A program made the position numbers and the translations under genes. Positions 1 through 7,534 of a stretch of DNA of 58,309 nucleotides are shown in pieces; position 1 is the stretch's first letter; the number at the start of each line of letters is the position of its first letter. The notes under the pieces were generated by a model. That model searched no databases, was not told where the DNA came from, and saw only the letters and a list, made by a program, of their open reading frames with translations. The DNA is taken from NCBI RefSeq assembly GCF_900112285.1, contig NZ_FOKZ01000024.1, positions 1-58,309 on the forward strand. Reading direction: 5' to 3'. The stretch is from Polaromonas sp. OV174 (GTDB taxonomy: Bacteria > Pseudomonadota > Gammaproteobacteria > Burkholderiales > Burkholderiaceae_C).

Positions 1-331
1 CGCCAAAAGTCTGGCGAACGTTGGAAAAATGGTTGCGCCACCGCCTGAGGGCGATCCAGCTGTGGCATTGGAAGCGGCCGAGGACGATTTACCGGGGGCT
101 TAAGGCGATGGGTGCCAGCGAAGACGTTGCCAAGCAGGTGGCGGGAAACTGCCACCGTTGGTGGCGCAACAGCAATGGGGTCATCAAGATCGTGCTGACG
201 ATTGCGTACTTCAATGGGCTGGGGGTGCCAAGACTGTCCTGACCTCAAGCGCTCGAATCGCCCGGTGCGGACCCGCATGCCGGGTGGTGTGGCAGGGGTG
301 CCTCCAAGAATGGAGGCCCCCCTATGCCGAT
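1..331 (+). mobile_element. Group II intron, 3' part (left-truncated by the window)
   Basis: The stretch holds the end of an intron-encoded maturase followed by two RNA hairpins of the kind that close a group II intron. The first, about 259-286, is domain V-like: CCCGG/CCGGG lower stem, a 2-nt TG bulge on the 3' side, TGCG/CGCA upper stem and a 4-nt loop. The second, 291-328, is domain VI-like: GGCA/TGCC at the base, GGGG/CCCC, CCTCC/GGAGG, with an unpaired TA whose A324 is the candidate branch point. Counting 7 nt from that A gives a 3' splice site after 331 (intron ending in AT, the usual A-pyrimidine). The downstream exon then begins at 332. Boundaries are inferred from folding by eye. Confidence 0.8.
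3..242 (+). CDS. Group II intron reverse transcriptase/maturase, C-terminal fragment
   Basis: This is the last 79 codons of an intron-encoded protein whose start lies outside the window. It carries the maturase-specific (GIIM) domain signature: LEKWLRHRLRAIQLWHWKRP, then RTIYRGL, where a tryptophan- and arginine-rich helix binds intron RNA and promotes splicing and mobility. The reverse-transcriptase fingers and palm are not present. The stop at 240-242 lies about 17 nt before the domain V-like hairpin, as expected for an ORF looped out of domain IV. The reading frame is open to the window edge. Confidence 0.88.
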   Translation, partial: PKVWRTLEKWLRHRLRAIQLWHWKRPRTIYRGLKAMGASEDVAKQVAGNCHRWWRNSNGVIKIVLTIAYFNGLGVPRLS

Positions 332-458
332 GCTGTGACCACTTTTGCAGGGCTTCGCATCCACGCCGCGCCGAAGGAAATCCGTGCCGGGAAGAAGACG
401 CAAAATGTCTGGAGATAATTCCCGTGCTGTCCTGCTTTTGAAAACCGGAGTAATCGCC

Positions 459-689
459 TTGAAACCACTGACCCTGCAACGCGTGAATGACCAGGTGTTT
501 GCCGTGATCTCAAGCCAAGGTGAGCATGTAGGCAATCTCAAGCTGATTGGCGGCGTATGGAAATTCAAGGCCATTGGCCATGACGAAAACGGTGCCCTGG
601 TTCCGGGCGGTGGCCCTTTGACCGAGCGCCACAACATGACGTTTACCGTTCTGGATGAGGCGCTGATCAGCGCCGGGCTGCAACCTTGA
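459..689 (+). CDS. Small conserved-looking protein of unknown function
   Basis: A 76-residue product if it starts at TTG 459, which sits 8 nt after a GGAG ribosome-binding site (447-450); in-frame ATGs at 345 and 405 lack one. The predicted protein begins MKPLTLQRVNDQ and contains short beta-rich segments (VFAVIS, HVGNLKLIGGVWKFKAIG), with no signal peptide, membrane span or cysteine motif. I do not recognise a family. It is the first gene after the intron's 3' splice site, so the intron may sit in its 5' region. A longer 114-residue form from 345 is possible but has an unconvincing arginine-rich N-terminus. Confidence 0.55.
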   Translation: MKPLTLQRVNDQVFAVISSQGEHVGNLKLIGGVWKFKAIGHDENGALVPGGGPLTERHNMTFTVLDEALISAGLQP

Positions 690-863
690 TTCCGCGTGCA
701 AGCCTGAAGGTCAAGAAATCCCCTTTTCAGGGACAAGGTCAACTCGCCAGTCAGACCGCCAGTCAGACCGCCAGGGTGGCGGCCCGACTACAAGCAAATG
801 ATCGCCTCGAAAGGCGGGGCGCGTCGCTACCCTTGCGGCGCCCCAGGGTGTGTTGCGCCGGTT
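690..863. other. Gene-free spacer with a short tandem repeat
   Basis: The spacer between the small gene and the convergent Bug-receptor gene has no convincing coding potential. It contains two and a half tandem copies of the 12-bp unit CGCCAGTCAGAC (745-774). No good intrinsic terminator was seen. Confidence 0.6.
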
Positions 864-1844
864 TTAATCAACCGAAATGTGGGCACTTCTCACAACATCA
901 CCCCACTTTTTGATTTCCGAATCGAGGAATGTAGAAAACTCTGCGGGTGTGCCCCCCATAGGCTCGACGCCCATTGCAATCAAGCGCTCCCGAAAGGCTG
1001 GTTGAGCAAGCAGTTTGTTCACGGCCTCGTTCATGCGATCAATGATTGCCTTTGGCGTTCCTTTCGGCGCCATCAGACATAGCCAGGTGTAGGACTCCAT
1101 ACCGGGAAAACCGGCTTCAGCCATGGTTGGCACATCTGGAAGCGTTGGCGAGCGTCGTGGCGACATGACCGCCAGTGCGGTCACCTTTTTGTTGCCAACA
1201 AACTGAGAGATTCCAGGCAACAGCTGGAACATGGCTTGAATATTGCCGCTCAGCAAGTCAGTGGTCGCAGGCCCCGCGGAGTTGTAGGGAATATGGGTCA
1301 TGGACGTCGAAGTCTTTTGCCGAAAGAGTTCGCCAGCCGTATGCATTGAGCTACCGTTTCCAGTGGAGCCAAATGACACCTTGTCCGGATTTTTCTTCAA
1401 ATAGTCGACGAATTCCTTGACGTTTTTTGCCGGCAGCGATGGATTCACAACCAGGATATTGGCAACGCTGCCAACGACAACCACCGGTTCAAAATCTGCC
1501 TTTGTGTTGAATCCGGGATCCTTGTACATGGCGGGATTGGTCGCCAGTGTGCCGGCACCGGTGAACAGGAAAGTCTGCCCATTGGGCGCTGAGCGCTTGA
1601 CAAAAACTGCACCCAGGTTGCCATTCGCTCCGGGCTTATTGGTCACGACAAAGCTTGCTCCTAGCTGCTTGCCAAGCTCCTCGGAGACCATTCGACCGAG
1701 CGGGTCCGTGGTCCCCCCTCCTGCACCAAAAGGAACAATCACCTGAACGGGTCCGTTGGGCCAGGGGGCCGTCTGGGCCTGCGCCGCCAGCGCCGAAAAT
1801 CCGAATGCGGAAACGATAGCCAATAGTGATCGACGATACATCAT
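864..1844 (-). CDS. Bug/TctC-family periplasmic solute-binding receptor
   Basis: A tripartite-tricarboxylate-transporter-type receptor of about 326 residues. After a cleavable signal peptide (MYRRSLLAIVSAFGFSALAA, cleavage near AQA) the mature protein opens with the Bug hallmark WPNGPVQVIVPFGAGGGTD-like loop, followed by the NKPGANGNLG segment and an IPYNSAGPAT loop, which form the ligand cleft. The start is taken at ATG 1844 (alternative 1841) because AAAGGA precedes it; an upstream ATG at 1871 has no ribosome-binding site. It lies 65 bp downstream of the opine-dehydrogenase-like gene on the same strand and is probably cotranscribed. No TctA/TctB membrane genes are nearby, so it is an orphan receptor and its ligand is unknown. 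Confidence 0.88.
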   Translation of the reverse strand: MMYRRSLLAIVSAFGFSALAAQAQTAPWPNGPVQVIVPFGAGGGTTDPLGRMVSEELGKQLGASFVVTNKPGANGNLGAVFVKRSAPNGQTFLFTGAGTLATNPAMYKDPGFNTKADFEPVVVVGSVANILVVNPSLPAKNVKEFVDYLKKNPDKVSFGSTGNGSSMHTAGELFRQKTSTSMTHIPYNSAGPATTDLLSGNIQAMFQLLPGISQFVGNKKVTALAVMSPRRSPTLPDVPTMAEAGFPGMESYTWLCLMAPKGTPKAIIDRMNEAVNKLLAQPAFRERLIAMGVEPMGGTPAEFSTFLDSEIKKWGDVVRSAHISVD

Positions 1845-1909
1845 GAGTCCTTTTAGTTGGGGGGAAAACACGCTTCACTCGTGTCACTGACACGAGCGCT
1901 TGCTGACAA

Positions 1910-2986
1910 TCAGGCGAGAGCCGCACCGTTTCGGCACAAGGCCTTCAATTGCTCAAGAGACAGCGACTCCATGGCAATGGCAGGCAAGAGATCATTCTCT
2001 TTTGTGAAGTCACGTCCATAGGCGCCAGAGAACAGCGCGACGCCTGCTTCGTGGAGTGGGGCGGGAACGCCAACCAGGCGCCCGAGTTGAGCCGTTGCTT
2101 CCAGGCCAAATGGAACATCTTCAAGGATGTAACGAGATTCCGCGGTCCTGGGCCCGAAGCCGCCATTGCCGTTGCGATGCATTTCCTGATTCATCTCTGA
2201 AACGCTCGCCTGTGGAACGTGGAAGGACAATGAGAAATGCTCCTGCACGGTTCTTACCTTGAGGCCTAATGCTTGCGCAATAGCAATCCGCTCAAGGTCC
2301 AAAGCCTCAATCAATCTTCCGACGGCTGGCGTGACATTCTCACCTTGCCCCCAAACCTCTCCACGCTCCATGCGCGTGAGGTTCATCAAGGCAATGGCGA
2401 GGTGGTTCTGGGGATTGAGATTACTCAAGGCAATCGCCAAGAGCCCATCGCGTTCAACAAAGCGGTCTCCGAAAAGCTTTGTGCAAAGCGCGACAGCTGC
2501 CGCCGTTTCGCTCTCAGGCACTGCGGCAACATCAATCTTCTTTCTGACAGTCCCCACCTTGACCTTGTTGGCATTCTTAGGCCCCGTGGTGAGCGTCGTG
2601 CCCCAGACAATGATGGGTGCACGTATGCCGCGGACGGCCAAGAGCTTGGAAAGATACAGCGCGCCGAATGAACTGTGCGAACTAATGATGACTGGCTGAC
2701 CATTGCGGATGTGGGGCGCCATGGCATCCATGGTGGCCTTGTGGCAAAAGCCCGGCAGGCAGATCATGACGACATCAGCGTCCGAAACAGCTTGCGCGCA
2801 ATCACTGGCGATGCGAGGTGAGAATTCAAGTTGAATGGCACCTTCGGCGACCAGCGGCTCACCCGCCAGAAACGGGGCCGTACCTTTTCCAGAAGGAGAC
2901 CACAGCGTTGGCGTGTGGCCTGCCTGCTGTAGAAAAGCTGCGGTGCCAAATGCGACGCCGCCAGCGCCAAGAATACTCACATTCAT
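1910..2986 (-). CDS. Opine (octopine/nopaline) dehydrogenase family oxidoreductase
   Basis: A 358-residue protein beginning with a dinucleotide-binding Rossmann motif (SILGAGGVAFGTAAFL, residues 4-19). It continues with DVVMICLPGFCH, IISSHSSFGALYLSKLL and an N-P-Q-N-H segment near residue 195, where the octopine dehydrogenase C-terminal domain places substrate-binding Asn/His. Family members reduce imines formed from a 2-oxo acid and an amino acid, or run the oxidative reaction in opine catabolism. Here the pairing with a Bug receptor favours uptake and oxidation of an N-alkyl amino acid. The direction and substrate are inference. Base composition looks lower in GC than the genes after 6.7 kb. 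The promoter would lie in 2987-3349. Confidence 0.8.
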   Translation of the reverse strand: MNVSILGAGGVAFGTAAFLQQAGHTPTLWSPSGKGTAPFLAGEPLVAEGAIQLEFSPRIASDCAQAVSDADVVMICLPGFCHKATMDAMAPHIRNGQPVIISSHSSFGALYLSKLLAVRGIRAPIIVWGTTLTTGPKNANKVKVGTVRKKIDVAAVPESETAAAVALCTKLFGDRFVERDGLLAIALSNLNPQNHLAIALMNLTRMERGEVWGQGENVTPAVGRLIEALDLERIAIAQALGLKVRTVQEHFSLSFHVPQASVSEMNQEMHRNGNGGFGPRTAESRYILEDVPFGLEATAQLGRLVGVPAPLHEAGVALFSGAYGRDFTKENDLLPAIAMESLSLEQLKALCRNGAALA

Positions 2987-3349
2987 ATCGACCTTTCTAG
3001 TCGGTGTTGTTAGAAGAAAATCAAAAAATACGTGATCACTTAGACGATCAAGCTGTTGCTCAATGCCAGCCCTTGTCAGCGATATTCATCGCTTGTGACC
3101 CTAAGTGCAAAGCAACGAGGCAGACGACACGAGGACTTATTCTTTGCACAGAATCGAACGCATAGGGTGCGAAATAAAATTCCTGTAAATCGAATTTTAT
3201 TTCACTAAATCGAAATAAATAGGGCGTTGGAGCTAGGGTTTACGCGGCTCTTTTTAAGTACTAGAGGCCTCAAATACGTTTGATCTCAGCCATTTCGCTG
3301 TGCTGTTGTTTGCTCGTCGGGCCAAGGAAATCAAGCGCTGCAAAATAGC
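2987..3349. promoter_or_regulatory. AT-rich promoter region with ATCGAA repeats and a 12-bp inverted repeat
   Basis: This 363-bp gap lies upstream of the opine-dehydrogenase/Bug pair and contains no convincing gene. A perfect 12-bp inverted repeat (GAAATAAAATTC at 3171-3182, GAATTTTATTTC at 3192-3203, 9-nt spacer) overlaps a direct repeat TAAATCGAA at 3186-3194 and 3206-3214 (20-bp period). A further ATCGAA lies at 3153-3158. The same ATCGAA core recurs with a 21-bp period before the kbl gene, so a shared regulator is possible. The sequence from about 3170 to 3225 is strikingly A+T rich against its surroundings. Confidence 0.55.
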
Positions 3350-3610
3350 CTACTTAAAGCTATGACGGCGTGACGCACGGCAATGCGAGTCCGGGAATCC
3401 CGGCGACCCCTTGGCCGGACAAGCCTCATCGAGAAAGTCCCGCAATTCCCTGAGCTCCGTCGCCGTGACTTGGCGTTGAAAACGCACGAACTCCTCGCCG
3501 CTTTTCCCTAGCGCGTTCCGTGTGCTTAACATCAAGTGGTAGCCCTCCTCCATTGGCACTACCGAAGCCACCAGGCGCTCCGCACTATTCGATTGCAATG
3601 TTTTGAACAT
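3350..3610 (-). CDS. Small protein of unknown function, threonine-catabolism operon
   Basis: An 86-residue protein starting at ATG 3610, 5 nt after a good GAGG site; the longer form from 3628 would overlap the upstream gene. Its sequence (MFKTLQSNSAERLVASVVPM, then a helical segment VTATELRELRDFLDEACP) has no signal peptide or known catalytic motif that I can name. It follows the threonine dehydrogenase gene by 14 bp on the same strand, so it is likely the last gene of the kbl operon. An accessory or regulatory role is only a guess. Confidence 0.55.
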   Translation of the reverse strand: MFKTLQSNSAERLVASVVPMEEGYHLMLSTRNALGKSGEEFVRFQRQVTATELRELRDFLDEACPAKGSPGFPDSHCRASRRHSFK

Positions 3611-3624
3611 AGGCACCTCTTTGA

Positions 3625-4629
3625 TCACGATTGGAGCGCATGCTCAAGTCTCGATTCTGCGGCGCTCATCTTGCTCTCGGCCGCCTTCAAACGTTTCAAG
3701 TTCACCAACATCTCGGCTGTCATCTGAGCCAATCCAAACTCGGGAGCCCACGCCCAGTCGCGGCGTGCCAGAGAATCGTCGATTGAGTTGGGCCAGGTTT
3801 GTGCAATCTCCTGACGGAAGTCAGGCGCATAGGAGATGCGAAAACCGGCGACACGTTGCGCGATCTCGGCGGCGAGCTGAGCAGGCGTGAAGCTGATGCC
3901 TGCCAGGTTGTAGCTACCGTGCTCGGAGATTTGGGAAACTGGCGCTTCCATCAATTGGATGGTGGCTCGAACCGCGTCATCCATGTACATCATCGGAAGT
4001 GCTTCGTCCTCTTTGAGGAAACACGCATATTCTTCTCCCTTGAGCGCGGAATGGAAGATGTCGATCGCATAGTCGGTGGTGCCTCCACCTGGCGCTGTCT
4101 TGTAAGAGATGAGGCCCGGGAAGCGCACGCCTCGGACGTCCACGCCATGGTTCTCAAAGTACCAGCGGCACAAGCCCTCACCAGCCAACTTGGAGATTCC
4201 GTAAATGGTTGTAGGCTCCATGACAGTACGTTGAGGGGTGTCATCGGGAGGGGTCGAAGGGCCGAATGCTGCAATCGAGCTTGGCCAAAAGATTCGATCC
4301 AGTTTCTTTTGCCTTGCCAACTCCAGGACGTTCAGCAAGCCAGTCATGTTGAGATTCCAGGCCCATGCCGGTGCGCGCTCGCCAGTCGCGGAAAGCGCGG
4401 CGGCCAAGTGGTAAATCTGCGTGATGCCATGACGTTCAACGACGGCCTTCAACTGACCAACGTCGGTGACGTCTAGCATCTCATGCGTGAGATGCTCATG
4501 GCGTCCATGGGGTGCGACGTCGCTGGTGATGACGTTTTTTGCACCATAGCGCTCAGCCAGCACGGCTGCGAGTTCTGTCCCCAGCTGGCCGTTGGAGCCG
4601 ATGATCAGGATTTTCGGTATTGCATTCAT
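3625..4629 (-). CDS. L-threonine 3-dehydrogenase, short-chain (epimerase-like) type
   Basis: 334 residues of the extended short-chain dehydrogenase fold. The NAD-binding motif is [13 protein letters not shown] (residues 9-21), the catalytic pair is in [13 protein letters not shown] (Y-x3-K), and [15 protein letters not shown] supplies the active-site serine. This type oxidises L-threonine to 2-amino-3-ketobutyrate with NAD and is unrelated to the zinc-dependent Tdh of E. coli. The assignment rests strongly on context: its start overlaps by 4 bp the stop of the downstream-enzyme gene kbl, so the unstable intermediate can be passed on at once. A general UDP-sugar epimerase is the alternative, less likely in this operon. 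The C-terminus has an extra helical, lysine/glutamate-rich tail. Confidence 0.86.
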   Translation of the reverse strand: MNAIPKILIIGSNGQLGTELAAVLAERYGAKNVITSDVAPHGRHEHLTHEMLDVTDVGQLKAVVERHGITQIYHLAAALSATGERAPAWAWNLNMTGLLNVLELARQKKLDRIFWPSSIAAFGPSTPPDDTPQRTVMEPTTIYGISKLAGEGLCRWYFENHGVDVRGVRFPGLISYKTAPGGGTTDYAIDIFHSALKGEEYACFLKEDEALPMMYMDDAVRATIQLMEAPVSQISEHGSYNLAGISFTPAQLAAEIAQRVAGFRISYAPDFRQEIAQTWPNSIDDSLARRDWAWAPEFGLAQMTAEMLVNLKRLKAAESKMSAAESRLEHALQS

Positions 4630-5840
4630 TTCAGGATTCCAAGGTCTGTGCCCGCTTTTGCAAAAGCGGCTATAGCCAAATTCAACTGTTCTGTGGTGTG
4701 TTGCGCACTGATTTGCACGCGAATCCGGGCTTGCCCCTTGGGCACGACTGGGTAGAAGAAACCGATGACGTAGACCCCGAGTTCGAGCAGACGCCGGGAT
4801 AGCTCCTGCGCCTTGTCGGCGTCGTACACCATCACGGGAATGATCGGATGGCTACCAGGCTTGAGGTCGAAACCCAATTTCTCGAGCCCACTGCGGAAAT
4901 GCTTGGCGTTGTTTTCCAGCTTGTCTCGCATGCTGGTGTCGGCTTCCAGCAAATCCAGCACCTTGATGCTGGCTCCGGCGATGGCAGGCGCAATGGTGTT
5001 GGAGAACAAATAGGGCCGGGACTTTTGGCGCAGCAGGGAAATCACTTCGGATCTGCCGCTGGTAAATCCACCCGATGCGCCGCCCAGTGCTTTGCCTAGC
5101 GTTCCCGTGATCAAATCAATTGTTCCGAAGACGCCGTGGTGCTCATGGGTGCCGCGCCCGGTGGCTCCCAGGAATCCGGTGGAATGGCAATCGTCGACGC
5201 CCAGCAAGGCGCCGAACTCGTCGCAGATGGAACGCATTTCATCGAGTTTTGCGATGCTGCCATCCATGGAGAACACACCATCGGTAAAGACCAGGACAAA
5301 CCTTGCGCCATCCTCACGGGCCGCCTGAAGCTGCAGACGCAGGTCGGCCATGTCATTGTTCTTGTAGCGAAAACGCTTGGCTTTGCTCAAGCGGATGCCG
5401 TCGATGATGGAGGCATGATTGAGTTCATCACTGATGATGGCGTCCTGCGCGTCAAGCAGGCTCTCGAAAAGACCGCCATTCGCATCGAAAGCGGAGCCAT
5501 AAAGAATCGTGTCCTCGGTACCCAGAAACCGAGATAGGCGCTGTTCCAGCTCTTTGTGAATATCTTGAGTGCCGCAGATGAAGCGAACGGAGCTCAGGCC
5601 AAAGCCTCGTTGAGACAAGGCTTCGCCGGCGGCAGCGATCACCTCCGGGTGCGAAGACAAACCCAAATAGTTGTTGGCACAGAGGTTGATCACCTCTTTT
5701 CCGTCAGCGGTGCGGATCTGACTTCCCTGGGGGCTGGCGATGATCCGCTCGGTCTTGTACAGGCCGCTCGCCTTGATGTCGTCAAGCTGCTGACGTACGG
5801 ACGCATAGAAAGTGCTGGTTGTGGATACAGTGGCTGTCAT
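4626..5840 (-). CDS. kbl: 2-amino-3-ketobutyrate CoA ligase (glycine C-acetyltransferase)
   Basis: 404 residues, close to the family's usual length of about 400. It is a PLP-dependent alpha-oxoamine synthase with the cofactor lysine K250 in [14 protein letters not shown], the [10 protein letters not shown] motif around residue 217 and [14 protein letters not shown] near residue 55. It cleaves 2-amino-3-ketobutyrate with CoA to glycine and acetyl-CoA. It is the first gene of a leftward operon with threonine dehydrogenase (ATGA overlap) and a small unknown gene. An AAGAGAG site precedes the start. The divergent XRE-cupin gene and the intervening repeats suggest local control by threonine or a product. 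Confidence 0.93.
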   Translation of the reverse strand: MTATVSTTSTFYASVRQQLDDIKASGLYKTERIIASPQGSQIRTADGKEVINLCANNYLGLSSHPEVIAAAGEALSQRGFGLSSVRFICGTQDIHKELEQRLSRFLGTEDTILYGSAFDANGGLFESLLDAQDAIISDELNHASIIDGIRLSKAKRFRYKNNDMADLRLQLQAAREDGARFVLVFTDGVFSMDGSIAKLDEMRSICDEFGALLGVDDCHSTGFLGATGRGTHEHHGVFGTIDLITGTLGKALGGASGGFTSGRSEVISLLRQKSRPYLFSNTIAPAIAGASIKVLDLLEADTSMRDKLENNAKHFRSGLEKLGFDLKPGSHPIIPVMVYDADKAQELSRRLLELGVYVIGFFYPVVPKGQARIRVQISAQHTTEQLNLAIAAFAKAGTDLGILK

Positions 5841-5969
5841 GTAAACTCTCTTTTAGCTGGAAATTTCCAACATATCGAACATGACTTGCACTATATCGAA
5901 CTTTTTTGAAGCGAGCAAGCATGCTTTGGCATTTGCGCCAAACAAATTTTTCGGTACCAAGTTACAAAA
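5841..5969. promoter_or_regulatory. Divergent kbl / XRE-cupin promoter with direct repeats
   Basis: The 129-bp divergent spacer contains ATATCGAAC twice (5872-5880 and 5893-5901), spaced exactly 21 bp, two helical turns apart. There is also a 10-bp palindrome GGAAATTTCC at 5859-5868, just upstream of the kbl ribosome-binding site. These are candidate binding sites for the XRE-cupin regulator encoded next door. The assignment is inferred from position and symmetry only. Confidence 0.5.
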
Positions 5970-6584
5970 ATGACCCGCGCCACATCAGCCGCCCCCAGTC
6001 CGCAAGAAGCCGGTGGTCTTCAGGCACCTCCAGCAGTAGGCGAGCAGCTTTCAAAACTTCGAGAGCGGCGCAACTGGTCGTTGGAATCGCTCTCGCAAAG
6101 AGCCGGGGTTTCGAAGTCCATGCTGTCGCAAATTGAAAGAGGCCAAGCCAATCCGACGGTCGCCGTCGTCTGGCGTCTTGCCAATGCACTGGGCGTGCCG
6201 CTGCTGGAGCTGCTGGAGCCGGGCAACGTGCAGAACGCGCAACCCAAGGTGCTTGTGGTCCCGGCTGCTCAGACGCCAACCCTCAGAACGAGCGATGAGC
6301 TGGGCGAGCTACAGATCTTGGGGCCGATAGAAACCGCTGGTCATTTTGAGTGGTATCAACTGCAGATGAAGCCCGGCGGTGGCTTGATTTCCCAACCTCA
6401 CGAACCTGGAACCAAAGAACATTTCACAGTGCTGTCGGGCAGCTTCGAGGTCAGTGCAGGCACTGTATCGACCAAGGTGTCGGTGGGGGAAACGGCCCGT
6501 TACCCGGCTGACGTTGCTCACAGCATTCGGAACATAGGCCGCACTGCCGGCTCTGGGCTATTGGTGGTCATGCACCCCGACTAA
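5970..6584 (+). CDS. XRE-family regulator with C-terminal cupin domain
   Basis: 204 residues: a helix-turn-helix of the XRE type at about residues 24-78 (KLRERRNWSLESLSQRAGVS, then KSMLSQIERGQANPTVAVVW) and a cupin barrel at about 125-200 (EHFTVLSGSFEVSAG, GETARYPADVAHSIRN). Such proteins sense a small ligand or metal in the cupin and control an adjacent catabolic operon. It is divergent from kbl and presumably governs threonine breakdown. The start at 5970 follows a poly-A/T-rich stretch, and no other start competes well. Confidence 0.85.
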   Translation: MTRATSAAPSPQEAGGLQAPPAVGEQLSKLRERRNWSLESLSQRAGVSKSMLSQIERGQANPTVAVVWRLANALGVPLLELLEPGNVQNAQPKVLVVPAAQTPTLRTSDELGELQILGPIETAGHFEWYQLQMKPGGGLISQPHEPGTKEHFTVLSGSFEVSAGTVSTKVSVGETARYPADVAHSIRNIGRTAGSGLLVVMHPD

Positions 6585-6733
6585 GTGCTCGGCTCCAGAC
6601 GAGAGGTACGCCTTTCTTCCAGCGCTCCCGCATGACCGTTTTCTGGCTTTGTGTGTAGCAAGTCCTTCGCCTGTACCCCATGGCAACACTCTGGGGCCTA
6701 GCGTTTCCGTGCCACAGGCGCTTTGAGTAAGCC

Positions 6734-6753
6734 GGCCCCGGGAATACGGGGCC
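6734..6753. terminator. Possible terminator hairpin between convergent units
   Basis: GGCCCCG (6734-6740) can pair with CGGGGCC (6747-6753) across a 6-nt loop, lying between the XRE-cupin gene and the convergent SDR end. On the + strand a TCTTTTT run follows 8 nt later (6761-6767), not immediately, so this is a weak call. Confidence 0.35.
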
Positions 6754-6771
6754 AGCCAGGTCTTTTTGCTG

Positions 6772-7524
6772 TCAGATGGAGCGGCCGCCATCCACCGGCA
6801 TTTCGACGCCGGTCAGGAATTTGGCCTCCGGGCTGGCCAGGAATAAAGCAGCGTTCGCCACATCGGACGGATCGCACATACGGCCCAGCGGAATGGTCGA
6901 AACGAAGCGGGCCCGGTTCTCGGCGGTGTCCGCCACGCCCATGAAATCCTGCAGCAGGCCGGTGGGCGCCATGACCGGGGAAATGAGATTGACGCGAATG
7001 CCATCCGGCGCCAGTTCCACGGCCATCGACTTGGTCATGACCTTGACCGCGCCCTTGGAGCTGTTGTACCAGGTGAGGCCGGGGCGCGGGCGTATACCGC
7101 CTACCGATCCGATGTTGATGATCACGCCGTCCTTCTTTTCCTTCATCAGGGGGACCACGGCGCGCGTCATGTGATAAATCGATTTGACATTGACCGCGAA
7201 TACGCGATCGAAGGTCTCTTCGTCGACCTCCAGCATAGACTGGTTGCGGTGGGTAGTGCCCGCGTTGTTGACCACCACATCGGGAACGCCGAAGCGATCC
7301 ACGCAGTGGCGCACCATGGCCTGCACCTGGTCGGCGCGACTCACGTCGCAAGCCACGGCGCTGGCGTTGTCGCCCAAGCCGGCGGCGACCTCCTTGGCCG
7401 CCGCCAGGTTGAGGTCGGCGAGGACGACACGGGCGCCCTCCTTGATGTAGGCACGGGCAATCGCGGCGCCGAATCCGCTGCCTGCGCCCGTGACGATGGC
7501 GATCTTGTTGCTCAATCTGGACAT
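6772..7524 (-). CDS. Short-chain dehydrogenase/reductase (SDR)
   Basis: 250 residues, classical SDR size. The cofactor motif is TGAGSGFGAAIA near the N-terminus, followed by NNAGTT and the catalytic Y-x3-K in WYNSSK, with IRVNLISPVMAPTGL after it. The start at 7524 is chosen for its AAGGA site 8 nt upstream; a longer reading from 7554 overlaps the upstream gene. It is the last gene of the mutase block, 10 bp after the aldehyde dehydrogenase, and could supply or consume the alcohol/aldehyde pair of that pathway. The substrate is unknown. Confidence 0.9.
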   Translation of the reverse strand: MSRLSNKIAIVTGAGSGFGAAIARAYIKEGARVVLADLNLAAAKEVAAGLGDNASAVACDVSRADQVQAMVRHCVDRFGVPDVVVNNAGTTHRNQSMLEVDEETFDRVFAVNVKSIYHMTRAVVPLMKEKKDGVIINIGSVGGIRPRPGLTWYNSSKGAVKVMTKSMAVELAPDGIRVNLISPVMAPTGLLQDFMGVADTAENRARFVSTIPLGRMCDPSDVANAALFLASPEAKFLTGVEMPVDGGRSI

Positions 7525-7534
7525 GTTGATTTCC

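Noticed and set aside
745..774. Tandem 12-bp repeat as a CRISPR-like or iteron array
   Set aside because: Only about 2.5 copies, no spacers, no replication gene nearby.
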